From JBCBKU01 sp038521345 (lineage in GTDB: Bacteria; Pseudomonadota; Alphaproteobacteria; Rhodobacterales; Rhodobacteraceae): DNA of 64,000 bases. The stretch is taken from assembly GCA_038521345.1 (NCBI GenBank), contig JBCBKU010000001.1, positions 124,001-188,000 of the forward strand, given 5' to 3'. Position numbers and translations under genes: made by a program. The first letter of the stretch is position 1, and every line of letters starts with the position of its first letter. Positions 1 to 9,244 of this stretch are shown here, in pieces. Below the pieces are notes generated by a model, which saw nothing but the letters and a program-made list of their open reading frames with translations, was not told the origin of the DNA and did not search any database.

Positions 1-212
1 ATCTCGCGAAGAACAAGGCAAGTAATGGCGCTCATCACCACCGAATCGAATGAAATCGAAACCAACAAGTCCATTGGGCACTCCTGCTTAACGAAGACCT
101 TTAGGCCAGAGATTCGGGGCGCAAGAAGGGACACCAAAAGGCGGCGCGGCCCGATTGCTGAGGTCATTTTGGGGCATTGGTTCGAGATCGAGATTCAATC
201 GGAAAATGCTGC
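1..212. other. left window edge, no gene assigned
   Basis: No convincing gene is seen here. Bases 2-25 read as a short open tail (SREEQGK, then TAA), so a plus-strand gene could end at 25, but there is too little sequence to say. The rest has no coding pattern I trust and no clear terminator for truA, which ends at 213 on the minus strand. Confidence 0.3.
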
Positions 213-1019
213 CTAGTTTGTCGCTTCCGCGGCGCCAACCGCCGACGTTTCTCCGCCGAAGGGATCGGTCGGATACCGAACCCCCGCCAGCGTGAGCCCG
301 TCAGGCGGGCAAACCGGACCACAGGCCGCGCGGTCTCGGGCCGCCAATGCCCGTGCAACGCGCGCAGGCTCCCACGCTCCGGCACCGACGCGTTCAAGGG
401 TTCCTACAATCGAACGAACTTGGTTGTGGAGAAAGCTGCGAGCCCGCAGCTGAAAGCGAAACTCGGTCCCGCCGGGATAAGGCATGGCCGCGATGCGGAT
501 CTCGTCCAACGTTTTTACAGGGCTCTTGGCTTGGCACATGGTGGACCGGAAGGTCGTAAAGTCATGCTGACCGGTCAGATGGGCGGCACCTACGCGCATG
601 GCTTCGATGTCCAGTTTACGTTGAACCCGCCACGCCCGGCCTGCATCGTGCGTCAGTGGCGCCCGACGGACCACAAGGCGGAAGACATAGAAACGTTCAC
701 GTGCCGAGAACCGCGCGTGCCAGTCCTCGCCCACTTCCGCGGCCGCGGTGATGGCAATCGGGTCCGGTTTCAGGTGCCAGTTCAGCGCCTCAGACAAGCG
801 AAACGGATCCCACGGTCGCGCAAGGTCCACATGCGCCACCTGACCTGTTGCATGAACCCCGGCATCCGTGCGCCCAGCGGCCGCCATACTATCGATACCG
901 GTCTCGAGTTGGGCCAGCGCAACCTCGATGCGGCCCTGAACGGTCGGATGGGTGTCCTGCCGCTGCCACCCCGCATATGGGGCGCCGTCATATTCGATCC
1001 GAAGGGCAAAGCGGGGCAT
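213..1019 (-). CDS. truA: tRNA pseudouridine synthase A
   Basis: TruA makes pseudouridine at positions 38-40 of the tRNA anticodon arm in the cytoplasm. The 268-residue product opens with the family N-terminus (RIEYDGAPYAGWQRQ), and the catalytic aspartate is D52 in the motif GRTDAGVHATGQ. The start at 1019 is chosen because it begins directly at the conserved core; the upstream in-frame extension to 1112 adds 31 residues with no family resemblance. The length is normal for TruA. It is transcribed away from the YcjX-type gene, with about 100 bases between them that must carry both promoters. Confidence 0.95.
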   Translation of the reverse strand: MPRFALRIEYDGAPYAGWQRQDTHPTVQGRIEVALAQLETGIDSMAAAGRTDAGVHATGQVAHVDLARPWDPFRLSEALNWHLKPDPIAITAAAEVGEDWHARFSARERFYVFRLVVRRAPLTHDAGRAWRVQRKLDIEAMRVGAAHLTGQHDFTTFRSTMCQAKSPVKTLDEIRIAAMPYPGGTEFRFQLRARSFLHNQVRSIVGTLERVGAGAWEPARVARALAARDRAACGPVCPPDGLTLAGVRYPTDPFGGETSAVGAAEATN

Positions 1020-1123
1020 GCCGCGGCGAATACCGTTCGTGGCGCGAGGATGCAAACTTCTGCGCTCCTCTGGTTCCTGCCGGGTGTCCTGCATATGTTC
1101 GGGCGACGGCAAAGGGGGCAGTC

Positions 1124-2539
1124 TTGGTTATAGGGCGCATTGCAGACGGTCTGACCCGCGGGGTCGAGGCCACGGTATCCACCGTCTCCGAAGCGTTCTT
1201 CGAGCCCGTGGTGAGACTAGGCGTCACGGGCCTTTCACGCGCGGGCAAAACCGTTTTCATTACCTCGTTGGTCGCAAATCTGCTTGACCGGGGGCGTATG
1301 CAGGGTTTGGTCGGTGCGTCAGAGGGGACGATCCGCGCGGCGTATCTGCAACCGCAACCCGACAACACAATTCCGCGTTTTGACTACGAGACGCATCTCG
1401 CAGCGCTGAAATCCGAGACCCCACACTGGCCGGAAAGCACCCGATCCGTGAGCGAGCTGCGGTTGTCATTCCGCGTTCAGCCGAAAGGCCTCTTGGCGGG
1501 GCTTTCCGGCATCCGCACCTTGCATGTCGACATTGTGGATTATCCCGGCGAATGGTTGCTCGACTTATCGCTTCTTGAGACGGATTTCTCTGCGTGGAGC
1601 AAGAAAACGCTCGATCGCGCGCGTGCGCGGACCGAGGCAGAGCGCTTTCTTGCAGTGCTCGAGACGGTCGATCCGAATGCCCGAACAGATGAACCGACGG
1701 CAAGGTCACTGGCCGATTCCTTTACGGAGTATCTGACCGCAGCGCGGGGCGCCGGTTATGCCGATTGTACGCCTGGGCGCTTTCTGCTGCCTGGCGAATT
1801 GGCAGGCTCGCCGGTCCTGACTTTCGCGCCCGTGCCGCCGGGCAGGACTGGCCGGGGCAGCCTAGCCCGCGAGTTTGAGAGACGGTTCGAAGCCTACAAG
1901 CGCGAAGTCGTACGCCCATTTTTTCGCGACCACTTTGCGCGGATCGACCGCCAGGTTGTTCTCGTTGACATGCTCGAGGCTATCGCAGCCGGTCCGGCCG
2001 CGGTGGAAGACCTGCGCGAGGCGATGGCGGATATTCTGGCGGCTTTCCGGCCGGGGCGGAACGTTTTCCTGACCGAACTACTTCGGGGACGGCGAGTTGA
2101 GAGAATTCTGTTCGCCGCCACCAAAGCGGATCATCTGCACCATACGCAGCACGGTCGACTGACCACGATTGCCGAAGCGGTACTGGCCGATGCCAAGTCG
2201 CGGGCAGAATTCGCGGGCGCCGAGACGAAGGCTCTTGCCATAGCGTCATTGCGGGCGACGACGGAAGATCGCATGCGCCATGGCGGGGACGAGATCGACG
2301 TTGTTCGCGGCATTCTCGCGTCCACGGGAAAACCCGCAGCGTTCCATCCCGGTTCTCTGCCGGAAGATCCTGCGACCCTGCTGACGCCGGCTGCGCAGAG
2401 CGCCGATGCGTGGCCCTTGGGTGACTACGGTTCGATGCGCTTCGCGCCTCAGCCGTTTACCTCGCGGCCCGGGGAAGGCCCCCCACATATCCGCCTTGAT
2501 AAAGCGGCCGAGTACCTGATCGGAGATCGCCTGAGATGA
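1124..2539 (+). CDS. YcjX family P-loop protein (DUF463)
   Basis: A predicted nucleotide-binding protein of the YcjX family, linked in enterobacteria to the phage-shock envelope-stress response; its biochemical role is not settled. The Walker A motif is GLSRAGKT at about residues 36-43 of 471, and the conserved segment ending DYPGEWLLDLSLL follows around 130-150. The start is a TTG at 1124, 4-8 bases after a purine-rich aaaggggg box. The longer open frame upstream runs antisense through truA and is rejected. It overlaps the next gene by 4 bases (ATGA), so the two are almost certainly co-translated, matching the usual ycjX-ycjF pairing. Confidence 0.85.
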   Translation: MVIGRIADGLTRGVEATVSTVSEAFFEPVVRLGVTGLSRAGKTVFITSLVANLLDRGRMQGLVGASEGTIRAAYLQPQPDNTIPRFDYETHLAALKSETPHWPESTRSVSELRLSFRVQPKGLLAGLSGIRTLHVDIVDYPGEWLLDLSLLETDFSAWSKKTLDRARARTEAERFLAVLETVDPNARTDEPTARSLADSFTEYLTAARGAGYADCTPGRFLLPGELAGSPVLTFAPVPPGRTGRGSLAREFERRFEAYKREVVRPFFRDHFARIDRQVVLVDMLEAIAAGPAAVEDLREAMADILAAFRPGRNVFLTELLRGRRVERILFAATKADHLHHTQHGRLTTIAEAVLADAKSRAEFAGAETKALAIASLRATTEDRMRHGGDEIDVVRGILASTGKPAAFHPGSLPEDPATLLTPAAQSADAWPLGDYGSMRFAPQPFTSRPGEGPPHIRLDKAAEYLIGDRLR

Positions 2540-3543
2540 CCCCGCCTGACCGCCCCGTGCTGATCAGTCTTGACGATGATAGCCCACCCGCTTCCCCATC
2601 CGAAGCGCCGCCCGTTCCGGATATGGAAGAGTTCGGACGTTCGACCTTGCAGACGGCAATTCAAGTGACCGCAGCGCGCCCGTCGCCCTTGGTGCGGTGG
2701 TTTTTTCGATTGTTGCTGGCGCTGCTTGTGTTTGGTCTTTCCGTCGCGGCGTGGGACTTTGCAACAGGTCTGATTGCCCGAAATGCGCTACTTGGCTGGG
2801 CTGCGACGGGGTTGATCGGTCTGTTTCTTGCGGTGGCCATCGCGATTCTTGTCCGGGAAGCGGCGGCACTTCGGCGTCTGTCCCGGATCGACGCGCTTCA
2901 AAAGCAGGCGAGCCAGGCGTGGGCGAACGAGGACCTGGCAGGCGCACGCGACGTTGTCGTCCAGTTGCTCGGACTGTATCGAGGACGCCACGAACTGCGC
3001 TGGGCCAAGGAGCGACTGGAAGGCGGCAAGGCCGAAGCCGTTGACGCCACCAGTCTTCTCGAACTGGCCGAGCGTGAGCTTTTGGCGCCGCTGGACGCGG
3101 CGGCCACTCGCGAAATCGAAATGGCAGCACGCCAGGTCGCCACCGTCACCGCATTGGTGCCGATTGCCTTGGCCGATGTCATCGCCGCGCTGACTGCGAA
3201 CATGCGGATGATCCGGAGAATTGCGGAGGTATATGGAGGGCGCGGCGGCACGCTAGGGTCGTGGCGCCTGACCCGTGCTGTCTTTTCGCATCTTGTCGCG
3301 ACAGGCGTGGTTGCAGTGGGGGATGACCTTCTGGGATCCGTGGCGGGTGGTGGTGTGCTGTCGAAGATATCGCGTCGGTTCGGAGAAGGTCTGATCAACG
3401 GGGCGCTGACCGCCCGTGTCGGACTTGCCGCGCTCGATGTATGTCGGCCTTTGGCCTTCCACGCCAAGTCGCGTCCGTCGGTGTCCGCCGTGGTGAAACG
3501 CGCGTTGGCCGGACTATTCTCTAAGGCCGAAAGAGAGGGTTAG
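2536..3543 (+). CDS. YcjF family inner-membrane protein (TIGR01620/DUF697)
   Basis: Partner of the preceding YcjX-type gene, 335 residues. It has an acidic, proline-rich cytosolic N-terminus (1-50), two membrane segments at about 54-80 and 84-106, and a C-terminal helical DUF697 region where ALVPIALADVIAAL and RIAEVYGGRGG can be seen. The function is unknown; in enterobacteria the pair belongs to the Psp stress regulon. The start ATG lies inside the stop of the gene before it. The next gene follows after only 3 bases, suggesting a longer operon continuing into the oxidoreductase and transporter. Confidence 0.8.
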   Translation: MTPPDRPVLISLDDDSPPASPSEAPPVPDMEEFGRSTLQTAIQVTAARPSPLVRWFFRLLLALLVFGLSVAAWDFATGLIARNALLGWAATGLIGLFLAVAIAILVREAAALRRLSRIDALQKQASQAWANEDLAGARDVVVQLLGLYRGRHELRWAKERLEGGKAEAVDATSLLELAERELLAPLDAAATREIEMAARQVATVTALVPIALADVIAALTANMRMIRRIAEVYGGRGGTLGSWRLTRAVFSHLVATGVVAVGDDLLGSVAGGGVLSKISRRFGEGLINGALTARVGLAALDVCRPLAFHAKSRPSVSAVVKRALAGLFSKAEREG

Positions 3544-3546
3544 CGC

Positions 3547-5175
3547 ATGGAATCTCTTGCGGAAGATCTAAGAACGATGACCCGCACGCCATTGGACGCG
3601 AACCATGTCGCGCGAATGCGAGAGGCGGGGGTGGTTGAGAATTTGACGGCGGGAACCTGGCTTGCACGGTTCGGCGACCCGGCGGACATGTTTTTTTATG
3701 TCCTCGCGGGCGAGGTCGAGGCAATCAATCCCACCACTGGCGAGCGTTATGGGAATGCAACGTTGGGTCCGACCCAGTACTTTGGCGAGATCACGTTCCT
3801 GACCGGAAGTCCGGTGATGATGGGCGCTCGTTGTCTGGTCGATAGCGAGATCCTGAAAATTCCGCGTGACGCGATGCTGTCACTGATGCGCGAGATTCCC
3901 GAGATGGGCGACATCATCGTCACCGTTTTTGCCGCCCGGCGCCGGCGCCTTCTCGAATCGAATGAATCTGCGCTGACTCTGATCGGGGCCGAGGAAGACC
4001 GAAACCTTCGCCAGATCGCGGCATTCGCGGGGCGCAACCGCATTCCGGTGACATTGCTCCCGCTGGGCTCGGCGGAAGCTGCGGAAGAAGCCAAGACATG
4101 CGCGATCACGAGCGACCGCCCAGCCGCAATTTTTGGCAAAGCAGGCGCTATTGACGATCCGACACCTGCCAAGGTTGCGCGGCTTATGGGGCTTGACCTT
4201 GCTGTCGAGGATGACGTCACCTACGACGTCTTGATCGTGGGGGGCGGGCCTGCGGGGGTGGCGGCCGGTGTCTACGCTGGCGCCGAGGGTCTGAGTGCAC
4301 TCGTCCTTGAAGATCTGACAATCGGTGGCCAGGCCGGCACGTCGAGCCGAATAGAGAATTACATGGGTTTTCCGACCGGGATATCCGGGGCGGATCTTTG
4401 CTGGCGGGGCGAGGTTCAGGCGCTCAAGTTCGGAACGCGGTTCGCAGTGCCGCGGCGCGTAACCGCGCTGGAACAAAGAAATGACGGGGTCTTTTGCGCA
4501 ACGCTGGAAAATGGGCGGATCGTATGTGCCCGCGCAGTGGTTGTGGCAACAGGGGTCCAGTATCGGCGCCTGCCCATCGATCGGCTTGATGTCTTCGAAG
4601 GCGCCGGGATCTATTACGCCGCGACGGATGTCGAGGCCCGCTACTGTCGTGACACCGAGGTGGTCGTGATTGGCGGCGGCAATTCGGCCGGACAGGCAGC
4701 CATGTTTTTGAGCCGAACGGCTCGCCACGTTCATGTGTTGGTCCGGGGTGAAAGCCTCGCAGCTTCAATGTCGGATTACCTCACCGGCCGATTGGAGGCC
4801 GACCCGCGAATTACCATCCACTATCGGACAGAGATGACCGAAGTTCATGGAGAGGGAAGTCTGGAGGCGATCGCGCTCACCGACAAAGACACCGGCGCGT
4901 CCCGCCGGCAGCCTACAGGGGCAGTGTTCGTGATGGTGGGTGCTGCCCCCAACACGGACTGGTTGACCGGATTGGTCGAGATGGATGAAAAGCGTTTCGT
5001 GCGCACCGGACGCGATTGTGGTGGTCTTGCTTCTTATGCGACCTCGTACCCGGGGATCTTCGCCGTCGGCGATGTCCGCGCCGGATCAGTCAAGCGGGTC
5101 GCCAGTGCTGTGGGCGAGGGGTCGGTTGTCATCAGTCAGGTCTGGGCCTGGCTCGATGCCCAGGACCGTGCTTGA
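3547..5175 (+). CDS. cyclic-nucleotide-binding domain fused to thioredoxin-reductase-like flavoprotein
   Basis: A 542-residue two-domain protein. Residues about 20-140 form a CNB/CRP-type sensor domain (YFGEITFLTGSPVMMGARC, 79-96). After a linker of about 80 residues comes a TrxB-like flavoprotein: the FAD site is VGGGPAG at 231-237, the NAD(P)H site IGGGNSAGQ at 375-383, and a C-terminal FAD loop (FAVGDVRAGSVKRVASA) lies near 505-521. The redox-active CxxC that TrxB carries just before its NADPH loop is absent: that stretch reads YYAATDVEARYC at 357-367. It is therefore unlikely to reduce thioredoxin in the classical way. It may be a ligand-gated NAD(P)H oxidoreductase, but its substrate cannot be read from sequence. 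Confidence 0.8.
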   Translation: MESLAEDLRTMTRTPLDANHVARMREAGVVENLTAGTWLARFGDPADMFFYVLAGEVEAINPTTGERYGNATLGPTQYFGEITFLTGSPVMMGARCLVDSEILKIPRDAMLSLMREIPEMGDIIVTVFAARRRRLLESNESALTLIGAEEDRNLRQIAAFAGRNRIPVTLLPLGSAEAAEEAKTCAITSDRPAAIFGKAGAIDDPTPAKVARLMGLDLAVEDDVTYDVLIVGGGPAGVAAGVYAGAEGLSALVLEDLTIGGQAGTSSRIENYMGFPTGISGADLCWRGEVQALKFGTRFAVPRRVTALEQRNDGVFCATLENGRIVCARAVVVATGVQYRRLPIDRLDVFEGAGIYYAATDVEARYCRDTEVVVIGGGNSAGQAAMFLSRTARHVHVLVRGESLAASMSDYLTGRLEADPRITIHYRTEMTEVHGEGSLEAIALTDKDTGASRRQPTGAVFVMVGAAPNTDWLTGLVEMDEKRFVRTGRDCGGLASYATSYPGIFAVGDVRAGSVKRVASAVGEGSVVISQVWAWLDAQDRA

Positions 5176-5891
5176 TGGAGCAGCCCGAACATGGTCACAG
5201 CCAGGCCGAGGTCGAAGAACGGATCCGATCCGAAAACAGACAAGGCCATCTCCGCGACACGGTCTACGGCGCAATCGACGGGGCGGTAACGACGTTTGCA
5301 ATCGTCGCCAGTGTGGCGGGGGCTGGCCTGTCGACCCAAATCATTGTGGCGCTTGGTCTGGCCAATGTTCTCGCCGACGGGTTCTCGATGGCTGCAGGCA
5401 ATTATTCGGGGACCAAGGCCGAGCTTGATAACATGCGCCGAATCCGTGAAATCGAGGAACGTCATATCGCGGAAGTTCCGGAAGGCGAACGGCGCGAACT
5501 CCGCGAAATCCTCGCGCAGAAAGGCCTCAAGGGAGAGGTGCTGGATCAGGCGACGGATGCGATCGCCGCCAACAAACCCGCCTGGATCCGTTTGATGCTG
5601 ACCGACGAGTACGGCCTGTCGCCCGTTGACCCGCATCCCCTGCGCGCGGCATTGGCGACTTTCGCGGCGTTTCTTGCGGCCGGGATGGTGCCGTTGGCGC
5701 CATTCCTTTTCGGGTCCGAGCTCGGCTTCAACCTGTCAACCGCGTTGACCGGCGCGACGTTCTTCGCGATTGGGACGCTGAAAAGCAGGTGGTCACTGTC
5801 GCCTTGGTGGCGTTCGGGCCTCGAGACACTGGCCATCGGCGGCGTAGCGGCTGGGATCGCTTATGGTGTGGGTTCGCTTTTTCACATGTAA
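5175..5891 (+). CDS. VIT1/CCC1 family transporter (Fe/Mn type)
   Basis: A 238-residue polytopic protein of the VIT1/CCC1 family, which moves ferrous iron or manganese out of the cytosol. The family signature is visible near the N-terminus (YGAIDGAVTTFAIVASVAGAG, then ANVLADGFSMAAGNY). An acidic, charged metal-binding loop is at about 75-150 (many Glu, such as EIEERHIAEVPEGERRELRE), and three membrane segments follow. The ATG at 5175 shares one base with the preceding stop (TGATG), so it is translationally coupled to the CNB-oxidoreductase. That pairing suggests a shared role in metal or redox stress, which is inference only. Confidence 0.85.
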   Translation: MEQPEHGHSQAEVEERIRSENRQGHLRDTVYGAIDGAVTTFAIVASVAGAGLSTQIIVALGLANVLADGFSMAAGNYSGTKAELDNMRRIREIEERHIAEVPEGERRELREILAQKGLKGEVLDQATDAIAANKPAWIRLMLTDEYGLSPVDPHPLRAALATFAAFLAAGMVPLAPFLFGSELGFNLSTALTGATFFAIGTLKSRWSLSPWWRSGLETLAIGGVAAGIAYGVGSLFHM

Positions 5892-6107
5892 CGGAATGGT
5901 CTGCGTTGGCCGATTTTGACGGGACGACAGGATGGGTTGTGCAAGGGACAGCCCGCCGCTAGGTATCCGGCATGGCTTGGACGATACGCAGCACGCGAAT
6001 TATCTGCCCGGCGTCCTGAGGATCAGGTTCGCCGGCCGAAGGCGTCTGGACCCGGGCGCCGCCCCCCGATACATCCCCATTCGACCGATTGCCGAGGATC
6101 GCCCGTC

Positions 6108-9032
6108 ATGTGCGCCGACACGACCAGCCCCGACCTGCCTGACTACAAAGATACGCTGAACCTGCCCGAGACCGAGTTCCCCATGCGGGCCGGTCTGCCC
6201 GCGCGCGAGCCCGGCTGGTTGGATCGCTGGGAGCAAATCGGGATCTATGACCGGCTCCGCGAGAAGGAGGGGCGCGCACCCTTTACGCTTCATGACGGGC
6301 CGCCCTATGCCAACGGGCACCTTCATATCGGTCATGCGTTGAACAAGGTCCTGAAGGACATGGTCGTGCGGTCCCAGCAGATGATGGGCAAGGATGCACG
6401 GTACGTGCCGGGCTGGGACTGCCATGGTCTTCCGATCGAATGGAAGATCGAAGAACAGTACCGCAAGAAGGGAAAGAACAAGGACGAGGTCGATGTCGTC
6501 GAATTCCGCCGGGAATGCCGCGAATTCGCCGAAGGCTGGATCGATGTTCAGCGAGAGGAATTCAAGCGGCTCGGTGTGACCGGCAATTGGCCGGATCCGT
6601 ATCTGACCATGGATTACCGGGCCGAGCGGGTGATCGCCGAGGAATTCCAGACCTTTCTGATGAACGGGACGCTCTATCAGGGCTCGAAGCCGGTGATGTG
6701 GTCGCCGATCGAGAAGACCGCGCTGGCAGAGGCCGAGGTGGAGTACCACGATAAGGAGAGCTTTACGGTTTGGGTGAAGTTTCCCGTCGTTGGCACTGGC
6801 GATCCGACACTCGACAGCGCCAAGGTGGTGATCTGGACGACGACGCCTTGGACGATCCCTTCCAACAAAGCGGTCGTCTACGGTTCGGACATCTCCTACG
6901 GCCTTTATGAAGTGACGGGCCGCCCCGAAGAATGCTGGGCGCGGATCGGTGAGCGCCTGATCCTAGCGGACAAGCTGGCTGAAGGCGTCATGTGGAAGGC
7001 GCGCCTCGATACATCCATGTACCGACGCCTTTGCGATATCTCCTCCGACGACCTGGCAAAAATACGGCTCAAGCATCCGCTTGCCGGAGCTGACGGGGGC
7101 GACGGAGAATGGGACGCTGTTCGCGATTTCCGTGCAGCCGAATTCGTTTCCGACGAAGAGGGGACTGGCTTCGTCCATTGTGCACCGTCCCACGGGATGG
7201 AAGAGTTTGAGCTTTTTCGCGCTCTCGGCATGCTGAGCGAGGTCATTACCTACAATGTCGAGGAAGACGGTCGATTCCGTGCGGATTTGCCGTTCTTCGG
7301 GGGCAAGGCGATTCTGAAACCCAACGGGAAAGAGGGGAATGCCAATGCCGCGGTCATTGACAAGCTGGTCGAGGTCGACGGACTGCTCGCGCGCGGGAAG
7401 ATCAAGCACTCTTATCCGCACTCTTGGCGCTCAAAGGCACCTCTGATCTACCGGAACACGCCGCAATGGTTCGCTGCGGTCGACCGTCCCGTTGGCGACG
7501 GGCAGGACACCTACGGCACGACGATTCGCGAACGGGCTCTCCGTTCCATCGACGAGCTTGTGACCTGGACTCCGCAAACCGGGCGGAACCGACTCTATTC
7601 GATGATCGAAGCGCGACCTGACTGGGTTCTGTCACGCCAGCGGGCCTGGGGCGTGCCGCTTACGTGTTTCACTAAGAAGGGTACGCGCCCAGACGACCCG
7701 GACTTCCTGTTGCGCGATCCGGCCGTGAATGCGCGGGTCCTCTCGGCTTTCGAAGAGGAAGGTGCCGACGCGTGGTACAAGCCGGGTGCCAAAGCACGCT
7801 TCCTCGGGAACGATCATGACCCTGAGGAGTACGATCAGGTCTTTGATATCCTCGACGTCTGGTTCGACAGCGGTTCGACCCACGCCTTTGTCCTGCGCGA
7901 CCGGCCGGACGGGACCGACGACGGCATTGCGGATCTCTATCTCGAAGGGACAGACCAACACCGGGGCTGGTTCCACTCCTCGATGCTGCAGGCCTGCGGC
8001 ACAAAGGGCCGCGCGCCCTACCGCGGGGTCCTGACCCACGGTTTCACGCTCGACGAGAAGGGCATGAAGATGTCCAAATCGCTCGGCAACACGATCGTGC
8101 CGGACGAGGTCGTGAGGCAATACGGCGCCGATATCCTGCGGCTATGGGTGGCACAGACCGATTACACCGCCGACCAGCGGATCGGGCCCGAGATCCTGAA
8201 GGGGGTCGCTGACAGCTATCGCCGGCTTCGGAACACGATGCGGTTCATGCTTGGCAACCTGTCCGGTTTCTCGGAAGACGAGCGGGTGGCCGAAGCCGAG
8301 ATGCCTGAGCTCGAACGCTGGGTTTTGCACCGGCTGGCCGAACTCGACGGTCAGGTGCGGGCTGGCTATGCCGCTTATGACTTCCAGGGCGTCTTCCAGT
8401 CGATCTTTACCTTCGCGACGGTGGACCTTTCGGCGTTCTACTTCGATATCCGCAAAGATGCGCTCTACTGTGACGGGCCGACCCTTCGCCGCAGAGCTGC
8501 GCGTTCGGTGCTTGATCAACTTTTTCAACGGCTGACCACGTGGCTTGCGCCGATCCTGGTCTTCACGACTGAGGATGTGTGGCTCGACCGGATGCCGGGG
8601 GAGGGGTCGTCGGTCCACCTGCAGGACTTCCCAGACACACCCGCGTCATGGCGCAACGAGGCTCTCGCAGCAAAGTGGACAGCGGTCCGGTCTGTCCGCC
8701 GGGTCGTGACCGCGGCGCTTGAAATCCAGCGCCAGGACAAGGTGATTGGCGCGAGCCTCGAGGCCGCGCCGGTGGTCCATGTGCGCGATGCCGAGACACT
8801 TGCCGCAGCGCGGTCCGTTGAATTCGAGGATGTCTGCATAACATCCGGTCTGACTCTGACAGGCGATCCGATCCCATCCGAGGCCTTTCGTCTGCCCGAG
8901 GTCGAAGGCGTAGGCGTTGTTTTCGAACGCGCCGAAGGTCAGAAATGCCAACGCTGCTGGAAAATCCTGCCTGACGTGGGGATGCATGCCTATCCCGGTG
9001 TCTGCGCCCGTTGCAATGCCGCCCTCGGATAG
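6108..9032 (+). CDS. ileS: isoleucyl-tRNA synthetase
   Basis: Charges tRNA-Ile, a class I aminoacyl-tRNA synthetase of 974 residues. The first ATP signature HIGH is at 73-76 (YANGHLHIGHAL), the second, KMSKS, at 654-658. The CP1 editing domain lies between them (TTPWTIPSNKAVV and similar blocks). A C-terminal zinc ribbon has Cys at 947, 950, 966 and 969, as in bacterial-type IleRS. The ATG at 6108 has a GAGGA ribosome site 9 bases upstream; the longer open frame from 5916 has no family similarity. The 216-base gap before it holds no gene or recognisable leader that I can support. Confidence 0.97.
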   Translation: MCADTTSPDLPDYKDTLNLPETEFPMRAGLPAREPGWLDRWEQIGIYDRLREKEGRAPFTLHDGPPYANGHLHIGHALNKVLKDMVVRSQQMMGKDARYVPGWDCHGLPIEWKIEEQYRKKGKNKDEVDVVEFRRECREFAEGWIDVQREEFKRLGVTGNWPDPYLTMDYRAERVIAEEFQTFLMNGTLYQGSKPVMWSPIEKTALAEAEVEYHDKESFTVWVKFPVVGTGDPTLDSAKVVIWTTTPWTIPSNKAVVYGSDISYGLYEVTGRPEECWARIGERLILADKLAEGVMWKARLDTSMYRRLCDISSDDLAKIRLKHPLAGADGGDGEWDAVRDFRAAEFVSDEEGTGFVHCAPSHGMEEFELFRALGMLSEVITYNVEEDGRFRADLPFFGGKAILKPNGKEGNANAAVIDKLVEVDGLLARGKIKHSYPHSWRSKAPLIYRNTPQWFAAVDRPVGDGQDTYGTTIRERALRSIDELVTWTPQTGRNRLYSMIEARPDWVLSRQRAWGVPLTCFTKKGTRPDDPDFLLRDPAVNARVLSAFEEEGADAWYKPGAKARFLGNDHDPEEYDQVFDILDVWFDSGSTHAFVLRDRPDGTDDGIADLYLEGTDQHRGWFHSSMLQACGTKGRAPYRGVLTHGFTLDEKGMKMSKSLGNTIVPDEVVRQYGADILRLWVAQTDYTADQRIGPEILKGVADSYRRLRNTMRFMLGNLSGFSEDERVAEAEMPELERWVLHRLAELDGQVRAGYAAYDFQGVFQSIFTFATVDLSAFYFDIRKDALYCDGPTLRRRAARSVLDQLFQRLTTWLAPILVFTTEDVWLDRMPGEGSSVHLQDFPDTPASWRNEALAAKWTAVRSVRRVVTAALEIQRQDKVIGASLEAAPVVHVRDAETLAAARSVEFEDVCITSGLTLTGDPIPSEAFRLPEVEGVGVVFERAEGQKCQRCWKILPDVGMHAYPGVCARCNAALG

Positions 9033-9244
9033 GGATATCGAGCGTACCTTGGATCGCCTCGCCACGGTTCGGAAGCCGGTCAAAGCGTTCTGTCTTTCCG
9101 AAGCCGCGCAGGCGCTTGCGGTGGAGTGGCGTCTTTGTGCCCCGTGTGGGGTCCGACATCGGGCTGGTGGCGGCGCAGCGAGGGCACCCTGTCAATCCGA
9201 TCGCCGCCAATGGCCCGATCCGTCCAGAAAGGCGAGAGGACTAA
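9016..9244 (+). pseudogene. short frameshifted reading frame after ileS
   Basis: An ATG at 9016, inside the ileS stop region, opens a protein-like frame (MPPSDRDIERTLDRLATV and onward) that loses plausibility near 9130-9150. The adjacent frame then reads SDIGLVAAQRGHPVNPIA up to a TAA at 9242-9244. Joined by one frameshift, the two halves give a protein of about 75 residues. I do not recognise the family. It could be a decayed gene, a sequencing error, or chance. It ends tail to tail with xerC with a few bases shared. Confidence 0.35.

Noticed and set aside
5916..6107. N-terminal extension of ileS
   Set aside because: No similarity to IleRS; the ATG at 6108 has a ribosome site and leads into the conserved region.
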